From assembly GCF_014251235.1 (NCBI RefSeq), contig NZ_CP059181.1:62001-126000 (forward strand): a stretch of DNA of 64,000 nt. Reading direction: 5' to 3'. The notes under the pieces are model-generated. The model was not told the origin of the DNA, made no database searches, and saw only the letters and a list, made by a program, of their open reading frames with translations. This DNA comes from Blattabacterium cuenoti. Lineage in GTDB: Bacteria; Bacteroidota; Bacteroidia; Flavobacteriales; Blattabacteriaceae. Numbering within the stretch: the first letter of the stretch is position 1; each line of letters starts with the position of its first letter. The translations under genes and the position numbers were made by a program. Of this stretch, positions 38,462 through 46,995 are shown one piece after another.

Positions 38462-38547
38462 TTTATTTATGTGAATTTTTTTTATTCACAGGATTATTTC
38501 GAGGTCTTAAGAAGATATAATTTATTTTTTCATTAAAAAAATTAATT

Positions 38548-39276
38548 ATGAAAATAGCAATAATAGGATATGGAAAAATGGGTAAAGCTATAGAAAAAAT
38601 AGCTAAAAACAGAAATCATAAAATTACTTTTGTATCTAACAAAAGTCCTCTTTCTATATCTATACAAGAAACAGATGTTGCGTTAGAATTTACTAAACCA
38701 GAATCTGCTTTTGAAAATATAAAAATTTGTTTGGAAAATAATATACCCATAGTATGTGGAACAACAGGATGGTTAGATAAATTTAATCTTATTAAAGATT
38801 TATGTAAAAAAAATAATGGAAGTTTTTTATATTCTTCTAATTTTAGTATTGGAATGAATATATTTTTTGAGGTAAATCAAAAATTATCTAAAATTTTATT
38901 TCCATATGCTAAAGATTATGAAGTAAAAATAAAAGAGTTACATCATGTAAAAAAACTAGATAAACCAAGTGGAACATCTATTTCTTTAGCTAAAGATATA
39001 ATTAATAATAAAGTAAAGAAAACGTGGATTCTAAAAGAGGAAAATAAAAAAAAAAAGAATTTAAAAGATAAAATACTGATTATTTCTAAAAGATTTGGAG
39101 ATATACCAGGAATACACACAGTAACATATACATCTAAAACAGAAGATATAAAAATACAACATAAAGCTCATAGTAGAGAAGGTTTTGCTTTAGGTGCTAT
39201 AATTTCAGCAGAATGGATTAAAAACAAAAAAGGTTTTTTTTCAATGAAAGAAGTATTAGGATTGAATACATTTTAA
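38548..39276 (+). CDS. dapB: 4-hydroxy-tetrahydrodipicolinate reductase
   Basis: NAD(P)H-dependent step in diaminopimelate and lysine synthesis, 242 residues. The cofactor motif IAIIGYGKMGKAIEKIA is at the N-terminus. The segment VCGTTGWLDK and the catalytic region ELHHVKKLDKPSGTSISLAKDI (read as ELHHVKKLDK and PSGTSISLAKDI) near residues 130-150 are clear. It lies 11 bp before lepB, the flavobacterial gene order. A short hairpin (GTGAAT/ATTCAC, 38471-38489) is in the spacer before it. Confidence 0.94.
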   Translation: MKIAIIGYGKMGKAIEKIAKNRNHKITFVSNKSPLSISIQETDVALEFTKPESAFENIKICLENNIPIVCGTTGWLDKFNLIKDLCKKNNGSFLYSSNFSIGMNIFFEVNQKLSKILFPYAKDYEVKIKELHHVKKLDKPSGTSISLAKDIINNKVKKTWILKEENKKKKNLKDKILIISKRFGDIPGIHTVTYTSKTEDIKIQHKAHSREGFALGAIISAEWIKNKKGFFSMKEVLGLNTF

Positions 39277-39287
39277 AAAAGTGTTTT

Positions 39288-40775
39288 ATGTATAAATATA
39301 TTTTTGTTAGTCTAATTTTTTTATTTATCGAACACATTATTCATATTTTAGGAACATGGAAGCTTTCTAAAAAAATTGGAATATCTCTTTTACAACAGAG
39401 TATCCCAATATATAATATTTTACTTCTTTTAAGAGTTTTTCATAGATCTGTATTCTGGATATTCCTCTTATTTATTCCTTTAACGAGTATTTTTCTATTT
39501 TTTATTTTATGGTTAGATATACTTCATATGTTTGGAAAAACAAGTAGAAAAGATTTAATTTTATTTTATTTATTTTTAGGTGGATATATTTACTATATTA
39601 ATTATTTTAATCATCTAGAATTAAAAAAAATAAAAGAAAAAAAATCTGAAAAATATTCAGGATCAAATATTATATTTGCATTTATTTTTTCTTTTCTTAC
39701 ACATACATATATTGTGCAGCCTTTTATTATTCCTACTTCTTCTATGGAAAGATCTATTCTAGTAGGTGATTTTATTATGGTGAGCAAACTTCATTATGGA
39801 TTGCGAATGCCTATCACTCCTATATCTATTCCATTTACACATAATTCAATAGGAAAATGGAAATCTTATATTCCATTTTTACAATGGCCTTATTTTCGTT
39901 TTACTCCTATTCAATCTATAAAAAGAAATGATATTGTTGTTTTTAACTATCCTAAAGATATTAATCATAAAGTTATAGATAGGAAAGAAAATTATATTAA
40001 ACGTTGCGTTGGTTTACCTGGAGATGTTCTTTCTATAAAGAAAGGAATTTTATTTGTTAATCAAAAAAAAGAAAAGGGACTTGACAATAAACAACAAATT
40101 TATTTTGTTAAAACAAGTGAAATTCCATTAAATTTGGAATATCTAAAGGATAAAATGGATGTAGAAGATATAGAGATAATAGGAGAAAAAAATAATGAAT
40201 ATTATTATCAAGTTATGCTGACTGAAAAAAAATCAATTCAGATAAGAAATTTATTTGATAATATAGTTTTTTTGAAAAAAAATCTATTTCCTATAGGTTT
40301 CAAAGAAATTTCTATATTTTCTAATAAATACAATTGGAATAGAGATTTTTTTGGTCCTATATATATTCCTAAAAAAGGTGACATTATTAAATTAAATTCA
40401 AAAAACATTGTTATTTACTATGATATTATTATAAATGAAGGAAACAAAATTATTAATAATAATAATTCACATTTTCTAATAAATAAAAAAAAAACAGATT
40501 ATTATAAAATACAAAAAAATTATTATTTCATGATGGGAGATAATAGACATAATTCTTTTGATTCCCGTTATTGGGGTTTTGTTCCTGAAGATCATATTAT
40601 AGGGAAACCTATCCTCATCTGGATGAGTATAGATTGGGATAGAAAAAACCCTTTTAATTTTTTAGATTGGAAGTTTCGTTGGGATAGAATTATGACTACA
40701 ATAAATGATAAAAATTGTTATTTTTGTTTTCTTTTCATATTTATATTAATATATTTTTTATGCTTAATTAATTAA
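39288..40775 (+). CDS. lepB: Signal peptidase I
   Basis: Membrane serine protease that cleaves signal peptides of exported proteins, 495 residues, the long form of Bacteroidetes with several N-terminal helices (residues 1-115). The catalytic Ser is in PTSSMERSILVGDFIMVSK near residue 151, and the catalytic Lys is in NYIKRCVGLPGD near residue 237. The C-terminal signature MGDNRHNSFDSRYWG is present, followed by a final hydrophobic helix. Its last 4 bp overlap the 3' end of the convergent rhomboid gene. Confidence 0.94.
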   Translation: MYKYIFVSLIFLFIEHIIHILGTWKLSKKIGISLLQQSIPIYNILLLLRVFHRSVFWIFLLFIPLTSIFLFFILWLDILHMFGKTSRKDLILFYLFLGGYIYYINYFNHLELKKIKEKKSEKYSGSNIIFAFIFSFLTHTYIVQPFIIPTSSMERSILVGDFIMVSKLHYGLRMPITPISIPFTHNSIGKWKSYIPFLQWPYFRFTPIQSIKRNDIVVFNYPKDINHKVIDRKENYIKRCVGLPGDVLSIKKGILFVNQKKEKGLDNKQQIYFVKTSEIPLNLEYLKDKMDVEDIEIIGEKNNEYYYQVMLTEKKSIQIRNLFDNIVFLKKNLFPIGFKEISIFSNKYNWNRDFFGPIYIPKKGDIIKLNSKNIVIYYDIIINEGNKIINNNNSHFLINKKKTDYYKIQKNYYFMMGDNRHNSFDSRYWGFVPEDHIIGKPILIWMSIDWDRKNPFNFLDWKFRWDRIMTTINDKNCYFCFLFIFILIYFLCLIN

Positions 40776-41473
40776 TACATTCTTTCTTTTTTTAAAAAAA
40801 AGTCTCCTATTAAATAACCGGATAATATACCTCCAATGTGAGCAAAATGAGCAATACCAGGAGAAAAATTAAAAACAGCAGAAAATAAACTTCCAAAAAT
40901 GAAAATAAATAAAGCTTTTTTAACAGCAATAGGAAAAGGAAAAGGTAAAATAAATATTTTATGTTCTGGAAAATATCGAGCAAAAGCCCCTACTATACCA
41001 CTAACAGCTCCAGAAGCACCCATCATAGGAGAATACATAGAAGAATAAAGGTTTATACGTTGTTCTGGATTTAAATCATATAAAGTTTTTTGTGCTTTAG
41101 AAAAATCCAAAGAATGAGAAAAATAATAAAGAATACTGGTATTAAAGAACAATTGTAATGAAGCAGCTATAATTCCTGATAAAAAATAAATTATAAGAAA
41201 TTTTTTAATTCCTAATAGGGATTCTATTTGTCCTCCAAACATGAATAAAGCTAACATGTTAAAAAGAATGTGCATAAAAAGATGTTTGGAATGTACAAAC
41301 ATATGAGTGAAAATTTGATATAATTCAAATCTATCATCTAAGGGATGGTATAAAGAAAATAAATTTTCTATTTTATATTGTGTAAAAACAAAAGTAGCTG
41401 TATACATAAGTATATTAATACTAATTAAATGTTTTACAGCATATGAATTAAAATTTGATATATAAAAATTCAC
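40772..41473 (-). CDS. Rhomboid family intramembrane serine protease
   Basis: Polytopic membrane protease of 233 residues with about six hydrophobic helices. The catalytic Ser motif is GASGAVSGIVGAF near residue 153, and the catalytic His is in FAHIGGILSGYLIGD near residue 213. The loop with HMFVHSKHLFMHILFNMLAL is typical of rhomboid helix 2. The substrate is unknown. It is 14 bp downstream of mutL, in the flavobacterial order mutL-rhomboid. Confidence 0.92.
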   Translation of the reverse strand: MNFYISNFNSYAVKHLISINILMYTATFVFTQYKIENLFSLYHPLDDRFELYQIFTHMFVHSKHLFMHILFNMLALFMFGGQIESLLGIKKFLIIYFLSGIIAASLQLFFNTSILYYFSHSLDFSKAQKTLYDLNPEQRINLYSSMYSPMMGASGAVSGIVGAFARYFPEHKIFILPFPFPIAVKKALFIFIFGSLFSAVFNFSPGIAHFAHIGGILSGYLIGDFFLKKERMY

Positions 41474-41487
41474 TTATTAAGTTTTTT

Positions 41488-43182
41488 TTATTTAAAATTT
41501 TTTTTTAAAACAAAAAATGTAGGATTTTCTGCATATATTCTTTCTTTGAAAGAAAAAAAATCTTTAATTAAAGATTCCATTTTTCTAGAATGTAATTTAG
41601 TTCCATATGTTATAGCTGAATATTTCGCTATAGATTGAATAAGTATTTCTTTATTATTTTTTTCTCCTTTAATAAAATTATATGTTAAAATATTTTTAAA
41701 AATTTTATTGAGTATATTTTGATGTACATTTTCTGGTGTAGAATAGAAATAAACTGATTGATTACAAAAATATAAATGAAATCCTATTTCCAATAAATCA
41801 TATTCAATATTCTTTAATGAAAAAAATTCATTTTTTGATAATTTCATTTCAATAGGAAAAAGGAAAGGTTGACTGATCAATTTTTTATTCCTTTTTTTAA
41901 AAAAAAAATTTAGTAAAATATTTTTATGAGCTTTATGTTGATCTAAAATTATAAAATAATTATTCCATGAAAATAGAATATACTTTCTACTTATTTGAAA
42001 TGTTTTTATATTTTTTTTCTGAAATACATAATTAGATAATTCTTTCATAAAAAAAGTGTCATTATCAAAATTTTTTATTTGATGAAACCACTTTTTTAGA
42101 TAAAGTCTTTGGTCTTTATAAGAAAATTCTTCCAAAAAAGAATTATAATGATTTGTAAATAAATAAGAATCATTGAAATCTTTTTTATTAACTTTATATT
42201 GATAACATAATATATTTTTTATTTCCTGTTGAATCATATTTCCTATTACATTTTCTTTTTCCAATTTTACTTCTTTTTTTGAAGGATGAATATTACAATT
42301 TACTAAATTTGGATTGACGTCAATAAAAATAAAATAAGAAATAGTTCTTAAATCTTTTAAGATTCCATCATAAGAAGAAATAATTTTTTTATGTAAGAAG
42401 AGATTTGTAATACAACGATTATTAATAAACAAAAATTGATCTCCTCTTTTTTTTAAAGAATGATTCGGTAGGCTTATAAATCCTTCTATTTTTATTTTCT
42501 TTTCTTTTATTATAATAGAAAGAGGAAAAAGTTTTTTTTGATTAAAAAGTTCTTGTATTCTATCTCTTAAATTAGCTTTTTGAAAAGAAAACAATATTTT
42601 GTCATTATGATAAAAACGGTAAATAATAGCTCGATGAGCTAAAATTATTTTATAAAATTCATTGATAATATGTTTATACTCTATTCTAGAAGATTTTAAA
42701 AATCGTCTTCTAGCAGGAAATTTGTAAAAAATATTTTTAACAGAAATTCTCGTCCCTCTAAGCATATTGATTTGAATTTCTTTTTTTATTTTTCCTTCTT
42801 CTATAAAAAAGTGAAAACCTACAGGACTTATCTCATTTTTTGTTTGAATTTCTAATTGAGAAACGAAAGCTATGGAAGCCAAAGCTTCTCCACGAAATCC
42901 TTTTGTGTTTATATTAAAAATATCTTCTTTTTTTCTTATTTTAGAAGTAGTATACTTCATAAAACTCATTCTAGCATCATTAAAACTCATTCCATCTCCA
43001 TTATCTATTAATTGAATTAATGTTTTTCCTGAATCATTTACAATGATATCTATTTTTTTTGCATTTGCATCAATTGAATTTTCTATAAGTTCTTTTAATA
43101 CAGAAGAAGGACGTTGGATCACTTCACCTGCTGCTATTTGATTAATAACTTCTTTTGGTAAAAATTGAATAAAATCTTTCAT
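41488..43182 (-). CDS. mutL: DNA mismatch repair protein MutL
   Basis: GHKL ATPase that links MutS to downstream repair, 564 residues. N-terminal motifs are intact: VINQIAAGEVIQRP, ELIENSIDANAK, IDNGDGMS and TKGFRGEALASIA. In the C-terminal domain the segment matching the endonuclease motif DQHAxxExxxxE reads LDQHKAHKNILLNF, so the acidic residues are missing; several flavobacterial MutL proteins are also poor here. It sits in a region where free-living flavobacteria, from memory, often have ribH upstream; that gene is absent. A non-coding 129-bp spacer separates it from the TPR gene. Confidence 0.93.
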   Translation of the reverse strand: MKDFIQFLPKEVINQIAAGEVIQRPSSVLKELIENSIDANAKKIDIIVNDSGKTLIQLIDNGDGMSFNDARMSFMKYTTSKIRKKEDIFNINTKGFRGEALASIAFVSQLEIQTKNEISPVGFHFFIEEGKIKKEIQINMLRGTRISVKNIFYKFPARRRFLKSSRIEYKHIINEFYKIILAHRAIIYRFYHNDKILFSFQKANLRDRIQELFNQKKLFPLSIIIKEKKIKIEGFISLPNHSLKKRGDQFLFINNRCITNLFLHKKIISSYDGILKDLRTISYFIFIDVNPNLVNCNIHPSKKEVKLEKENVIGNMIQQEIKNILCYQYKVNKKDFNDSYLFTNHYNSFLEEFSYKDQRLYLKKWFHQIKNFDNDTFFMKELSNYVFQKKNIKTFQISRKYILFSWNNYFIILDQHKAHKNILLNFFFKKRNKKLISQPFLFPIEMKLSKNEFFSLKNIEYDLLEIGFHLYFCNQSVYFYSTPENVHQNILNKIFKNILTYNFIKGEKNNKEILIQSIAKYSAITYGTKLHSRKMESLIKDFFSFKERIYAENPTFFVLKKNFK

Positions 43183-43311
43183 TTATTTTATTTGGTAGAC
43201 TTTATAAAAAATAAACTAGTTTTTTTAACATATGACTATGTTAGAAGTTTTAGATCTTAAATATTAAATTTAATATATTTATTAATATTTTAGTCTTTTA
43301 TATGCAAAAAA

Positions 43312-43952
43312 TTATATTTTATTTTCAATAAACATAAGATATTTATCTACATTTTCTTTATATAAAAAAAAAGGATATTTTTTTTCTATTTTTTTAAAAA
43401 AAAATCTAGAAATATGATATTTTTCCATAGAAAAAGTTAGTAAAGCTGTTTTATAATAATAAAAGGGGGTTGTTATTTCATTTTCTCTGATATTAGCTGC
43501 TTTGATATAATATTCTATAGCTTTATTTTTATTCCTAATTTGTGAAAAAGCATCACCTATAATTCCATATTTTAAAGAAGATAAAATTTCATCTTTTGCA
43601 GAAAAAGTTTTCATCATTTCTATAGATTTTTTATAATTACCTAATTTATAAAAACAAATTCCTGCGTAAAATTTAGAAATGTTTCCAGCTTTTGTAAAAG
43701 GATATTTAGTAACAATTCCATAAAAACCTATATAAGGATTTTTTGATTTTTTCTTATTTAAAGCTTTATCTACTTCTCCTTGTGATAGATATTGTAAAGA
43801 ATAAGTTAATTCTTTTAATGCTTTTTCTTCCGAAGGAAAAAGAAAAAATTTCTTATAAAGAAAAAATAAAACTAATGTGATGAAAATAAAACTGCAAAAA
43901 AAAATTAAAATTTTTTTTTTAATAAATAAAAAAGGTTAAAAAAGATATTCAT
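43312..43952 (-). CDS. TPR membrane protein, start separated from the body by a 10-A frameshift
   Basis: A tetratricopeptide-repeat protein of about 213 residues once one base is added. Read on the minus strand, an ATG at 43952 begins MNIFFNLFYLLKKK; the body continues in a different frame from the 10-A run (43911-43920 on the plus strand reads T10). Adding one A joins them. The body has a membrane helix (ILIFFCSFIFITLVLFF), then TPR-like helices: EEKALKELTYSLQYLSQG, KFYAGICFYKLGNYKKSIEM, GIIGDAFSQIRNKNKAIEYY. Without the extra A only a 101-residue ORF from 43617 is usually seen. The family is a common flavobacterial TolA/YfgM-like membrane TPR protein of unclear role. Confidence 0.7.
43911..43920 (-). 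repeat. Poly-A tract of 10 at the start of the TPR gene (candidate slippage site)
   Basis: On the minus strand ten A residues link the short ATG-started frame to the long open TPR frame. With ten the first frame stops two codons after the run; with eleven it stays open for the whole protein. The run length and the needed correction equal those in nth. Confidence 0.7.
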
Positions 43953-43988
43953 AATATTTTTATATTTTAATCTGAAAAATTGAATTAT

Positions 43989-45302
43989 TCAACTTTTTTT
44001 TCTTATAACTTCTATAAGTTTTATTCTTTTATCATCTATATTCTTTATTATAAAAGAATAATTTAGAAAATTAATTTTCTGTTCCCGATTTGGAAATTCC
44101 TTATTTATTTCCATTATAAAACCTCCTAAAGTATCCGCATCTCCTTTTTTATTTTCAAAAGAAACTTCCTCTTTTATTCCCATAATACGATAAAAATTAA
44201 TTAAAGAAGTTTTTCCATCAAATAAATAATTATTTTGATCTAATTTAGAATAAGACATATCTTTTTCATCAAATTCATCAGTGATATCTCCTACTATTTC
44301 TTCTATCACATCTTCAAGAGTAATTAAACCACAAGTTCCTCCATATTCATCTACAACAATTGCTAAATGTATCTTTTTTTTTTTAAAATCGTTCAAAAGA
44401 TCATCTATTTTTTTATTTTCTGGAACAAAAAATGGAGGATGAAGTAATTGAATCCATTCAAGTTTCATGTTATGAATAAATGGAAGAAGATCTTTAGCAA
44501 AGAGTACTCCTTCTATATCATCTATACTATCTTTGTAGATAGGAATTCTAGAATATCCTTGATAACGAACAATTTCTAAAACATCTAAAAAAAACATATT
44601 TCTATTTAATGAAAACATATCTATTCTAGGAGTCATAATTTGATGAATTTCTGTATTTCCAAAATTCACAATTCTTTGTAAGAATTGACTTTCTTTAATA
44701 TTTTTTTTGTTCATAGAAGCTATTTTTAAAGCTTTAGAAAGAAGATCTACAGATATTTTATTCTTTTTTTTGGTCATTTTTTTTTCTATTACTTTAGAAA
44801 AAGTAATCATTATTTTACTAATTGGATTCAATATTTTTCCAAGAAAAATCAATTTTTTTGACATGAAAAGAGCAAAACGAAAATTATTTTTTTTAGCATA
44901 TATTTTTGGTATTATTTCACCAAATAAAAGCAATATAAAAGTCAAACATATTACTTCTAAAAGAAAATTAATAGAAATGGAATAATGGAAATTCTTTTGT
45001 AAAAATTCTCTAATTAAATATGAGCTTATTATAACAATTCCTATATTGGAAAAATTATTGGATATTAATATAGTTGCTAAGAGTTTTTTTCTATTATTAA
45101 GAATATTTAATATTTTATTTCCTTCAGAAATATTTTTTTTTCTTTCTTGATCAATAGTTTTCCTTTCAAGACAAAAAAAAGCAGTTTCTGAACCAGATAT
45201 CAATGCAGAAAACAATAATAATATTATGATTAAAACAAAATAAAAAACCACAATATATATAGAGCTTTCTAAAAAAATATTCTTCGAAAATTCTTTTTCC
45301 AA
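43989..45302 (-). CDS. gldE: GldE family protein (CNNM/CBS transporter-associated)
   Basis: Membrane protein of 437 residues with a DUF21/CNNM domain of about four helices (residues 15-190), two CBS domains (MTPRIDMFSLNR, GYSRIPIYKDSIDDIEGVLF, VVDEYGGTCGLITLEDVIEE) and a CorC/HlyC C-terminal domain. It matches GldE, first named in gliding motility of Flavobacterium. No gliding machinery appears here, so a magnesium- or ion-related role may be what keeps it. In free-living relatives ssb usually lies between mutY and gldE and gldD after it; neither is present. Confidence 0.85.
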   Translation of the reverse strand: MEKEFSKNIFLESSIYIVVFYFVLIIILLLFSALISGSETAFFCLERKTIDQERKKNISEGNKILNILNNRKKLLATILISNNFSNIGIVIISSYLIREFLQKNFHYSISINFLLEVICLTFILLLFGEIIPKIYAKKNNFRFALFMSKKLIFLGKILNPISKIMITFSKVIEKKMTKKKNKISVDLLSKALKIASMNKKNIKESQFLQRIVNFGNTEIHQIMTPRIDMFSLNRNMFFLDVLEIVRYQGYSRIPIYKDSIDDIEGVLFAKDLLPFIHNMKLEWIQLLHPPFFVPENKKIDDLLNDFKKKKIHLAIVVDEYGGTCGLITLEDVIEEIVGDITDEFDEKDMSYSKLDQNNYLFDGKTSLINFYRIMGIKEEVSFENKKGDADTLGGFIMEINKEFPNREQKINFLNYSFIIKNIDDKRIKLIEVIRKKS

Positions 45303-45359
45303 TAGACTTAATTTTAATATTAAGAAGAAAACACAGGATTAGTTAAAAATAAAAAAAAA

Positions 45360-46409
45360 TTAGATTATTTTTTTATTTTTTAAGAATCGAGAAATAGGTA
45401 TAGGAAAAGGATATTTAATTATTTTTTCTTTCGGAAGAAAGAAAAATTTATCAAAAAAAAATTTTTTTGTATTATCTAAAATTTCACAATCCAAAAATTG
45501 AATAAATAAAATTTGATGATTTAATTGATGCTTAACCTGATAGATGATAGTTCTAGTAACTAGTTTAAATTGTTTCCATATTTCATTTTTTATTTCTTGA
45601 CAAGAAAGTTTATTTCCTTTTTCAATTAAAGGAAAATCATATAAACCTTTCCATATATCCTTTTCATTTCTTTTTTTTATACAAATACGATGATTGTTAT
45701 CTAACATAAAAATGTAATAAAAAAATCTTCTTTTTTTATATTTATTCATTACATTTTTAATAGGGAGTTCATAAACTTTTCCATAATTAAAAGAAAAACA
45801 AGAAAATCGTACTGGACAAATCGAACACTTTGCTTTTTTAGGAGTACATAACATGGATCCAAAGTCCATAATAGCCTGATTAAAAATTCCTGGATTGACT
45901 TGATCCATTATTTTCAGAATAGACGTCCTAATATTATTATTTTCTTTTGTAAATTCTGTTTTTTTTTTATAAATACCTAAATATCTGGAAAAAACTCTAT
46001 AAGCATTTCCATCGATAGCAGGAACGACTTTATTGAAACATATAGAAGCTATAGCGGCTCCTGTATATGGACCTATACCTTTATATTTAATCAATTCTTC
46101 ATAAGAATCAGGAAAAGATATCCCATTACGAACTAATTTTTTAGATAAGAAATGCAAGTTTATTGCTCTTGTATAATAACCTAAACCTTCCCATATTTTT
46201 AATACTTTTCTTTCTTCAGAAAGAGCTAGTTCTTCCATATTTGGGAATACTTTAATAAAATTTAAATAAGATTTTATTACCTTTGAGACTTTTGTTTGTT
46301 GTAACATAAATTCAGAAACCAATATATAATATGGATTTTTTGTTTCTCTCCAAGGTAATTTTCTATGATTAATTTTATACCAATCCATTATTTTTTTATA
46401 AAAATCCAT
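45360..46409 (-). CDS. mutY: Adenine DNA glycosylase MutY
   Basis: Removes A mispaired with 8-oxoG, 349 residues. The catalytic Glu is in SEFMLQQTKVSKVI, the helix-hairpin-helix is KGIGPYTGAAIASI, and the catalytic Asp is in PAIDGNAYRVFSR. The [4Fe-4S] cysteines are complete (CTPKKAKCSICPVRFSC), unlike those of the related Nth in this window. A NUDIX-like C-terminal domain that reads 8-oxoG follows. It lies 57 bp from gldE, where ssb would be in relatives. Confidence 0.93.
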   Translation of the reverse strand: MDFYKKIMDWYKINHRKLPWRETKNPYYILVSEFMLQQTKVSKVIKSYLNFIKVFPNMEELALSEERKVLKIWEGLGYYTRAINLHFLSKKLVRNGISFPDSYEELIKYKGIGPYTGAAIASICFNKVVPAIDGNAYRVFSRYLGIYKKKTEFTKENNNIRTSILKIMDQVNPGIFNQAIMDFGSMLCTPKKAKCSICPVRFSCFSFNYGKVYELPIKNVMNKYKKRRFFYYIFMLDNNHRICIKKRNEKDIWKGLYDFPLIEKGNKLSCQEIKNEIWKQFKLVTRTIIYQVKHQLNHQILFIQFLDCEILDNTKKFFFDKFFFLPKEKIIKYPFPIPISRFLKNKKII

Positions 46410-46500
46410 ATCTATTTAATTTTAGAGCAATTTTATAAAAAATTGGTATATTTAGAAAACCAAATTTTGTTATTTAAATATAATGAACGATTAAAAAAAC

Positions 46501-46824
46501 ATGACAAAAGCAGATATAATAACAGAAATCATATTAGAAACTGGATTCGAAAGAATAGATACACAAAAGGTAATAGAAACGTTTATGAAGAAAATAAAAC
46601 AAAGTCTTACATCAGGAGAAAATGTTTATTTACGAGGTTTTGGTTCTTTTATTATTAAATACAGAGAAAAAAAACTTGGACGTCATATTTCCGAGAATAG
46701 ATCTATAATTATACCAGCTCACAATATACCAGCTTTTAAACCTTCTAAAGCTTTTACTGATTCAGTAAAAAAAAACGTTCTTGTTATAAATAATATGTCG
46801 GAAAATAAAGACGTAACGATTTAA
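46501..46824 (+). CDS. HU/IHF family DNA-binding protein
   Basis: Nucleoid protein of 107 residues. The N-terminal helices (MTKADIITEIILETG) and the beta-arm region are typical: VYLRGFGSFIIKYREKK near residue 43 and IPAHNIPAFKPSKAF near residue 79, which includes the Pro that inserts in bent DNA. A short tail (residues 97-107) extends beyond the usual end. It is divergent from mutY, followed after 7 bp by a tiny basic gene and then rng, an order found in Bacteroidetes. Confidence 0.92.
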   Translation: MTKADIITEIILETGFERIDTQKVIETFMKKIKQSLTSGENVYLRGFGSFIIKYREKKLGRHISENRSIIIPAHNIPAFKPSKAFTDSVKKNVLVINNMSENKDVTI

Positions 46825-46831
46825 CATTATT

Positions 46832-46924
46832 ATGCCCAACGGAAAAAAGAGAAAAAGACGAAAAATTGCTACCCACAAAAGAAAGAAGAGGAATCGTAAA
46901 AATAGGCATAAAAAGAAAAAATAA
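46832..46924 (+). CDS. Very basic 30-residue protein between HU and rng
   Basis: The ORF MPNGKKRKRRKIATHKRKKR continues to 30 residues, nearly two thirds Lys or Arg, ending in HKKKK. It starts 7 bp after the HU stop and lies in the conserved HU-x-rng order. A protein of this type (starting MPNGKKRKRH) is, from memory, widely conserved in Bacteroidetes, and its size and charge look like a ribosomal or RNA-binding protein. It may be the small Bacteroidetes ribosomal protein reported from Flavobacterium structures, but I cannot confirm that link. Confidence 0.7.
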   Translation: MPNGKKRKRRKIATHKRKKRNRKNRHKKKK

Positions 46925-46995
46925 TTTAGATTTGCATCAATCAATAGTTGATCTTTTTTAATTTCTAAAACATTTTTCCTTGTTTTTGTGTATGT

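Noticed and set aside
38471-38489. GTGAAT/ATTCAC hairpin before dapB
   Set aside because: Six base pairs with an all-T loop in AT-rich DNA; too weak to call a terminator or riboswitch.
43618-43950. Apparent 330-bp non-coding gap upstream of a short ORF
   Set aside because: It is the N-terminal half of the TPR gene in the same frame, so it is not a gap.
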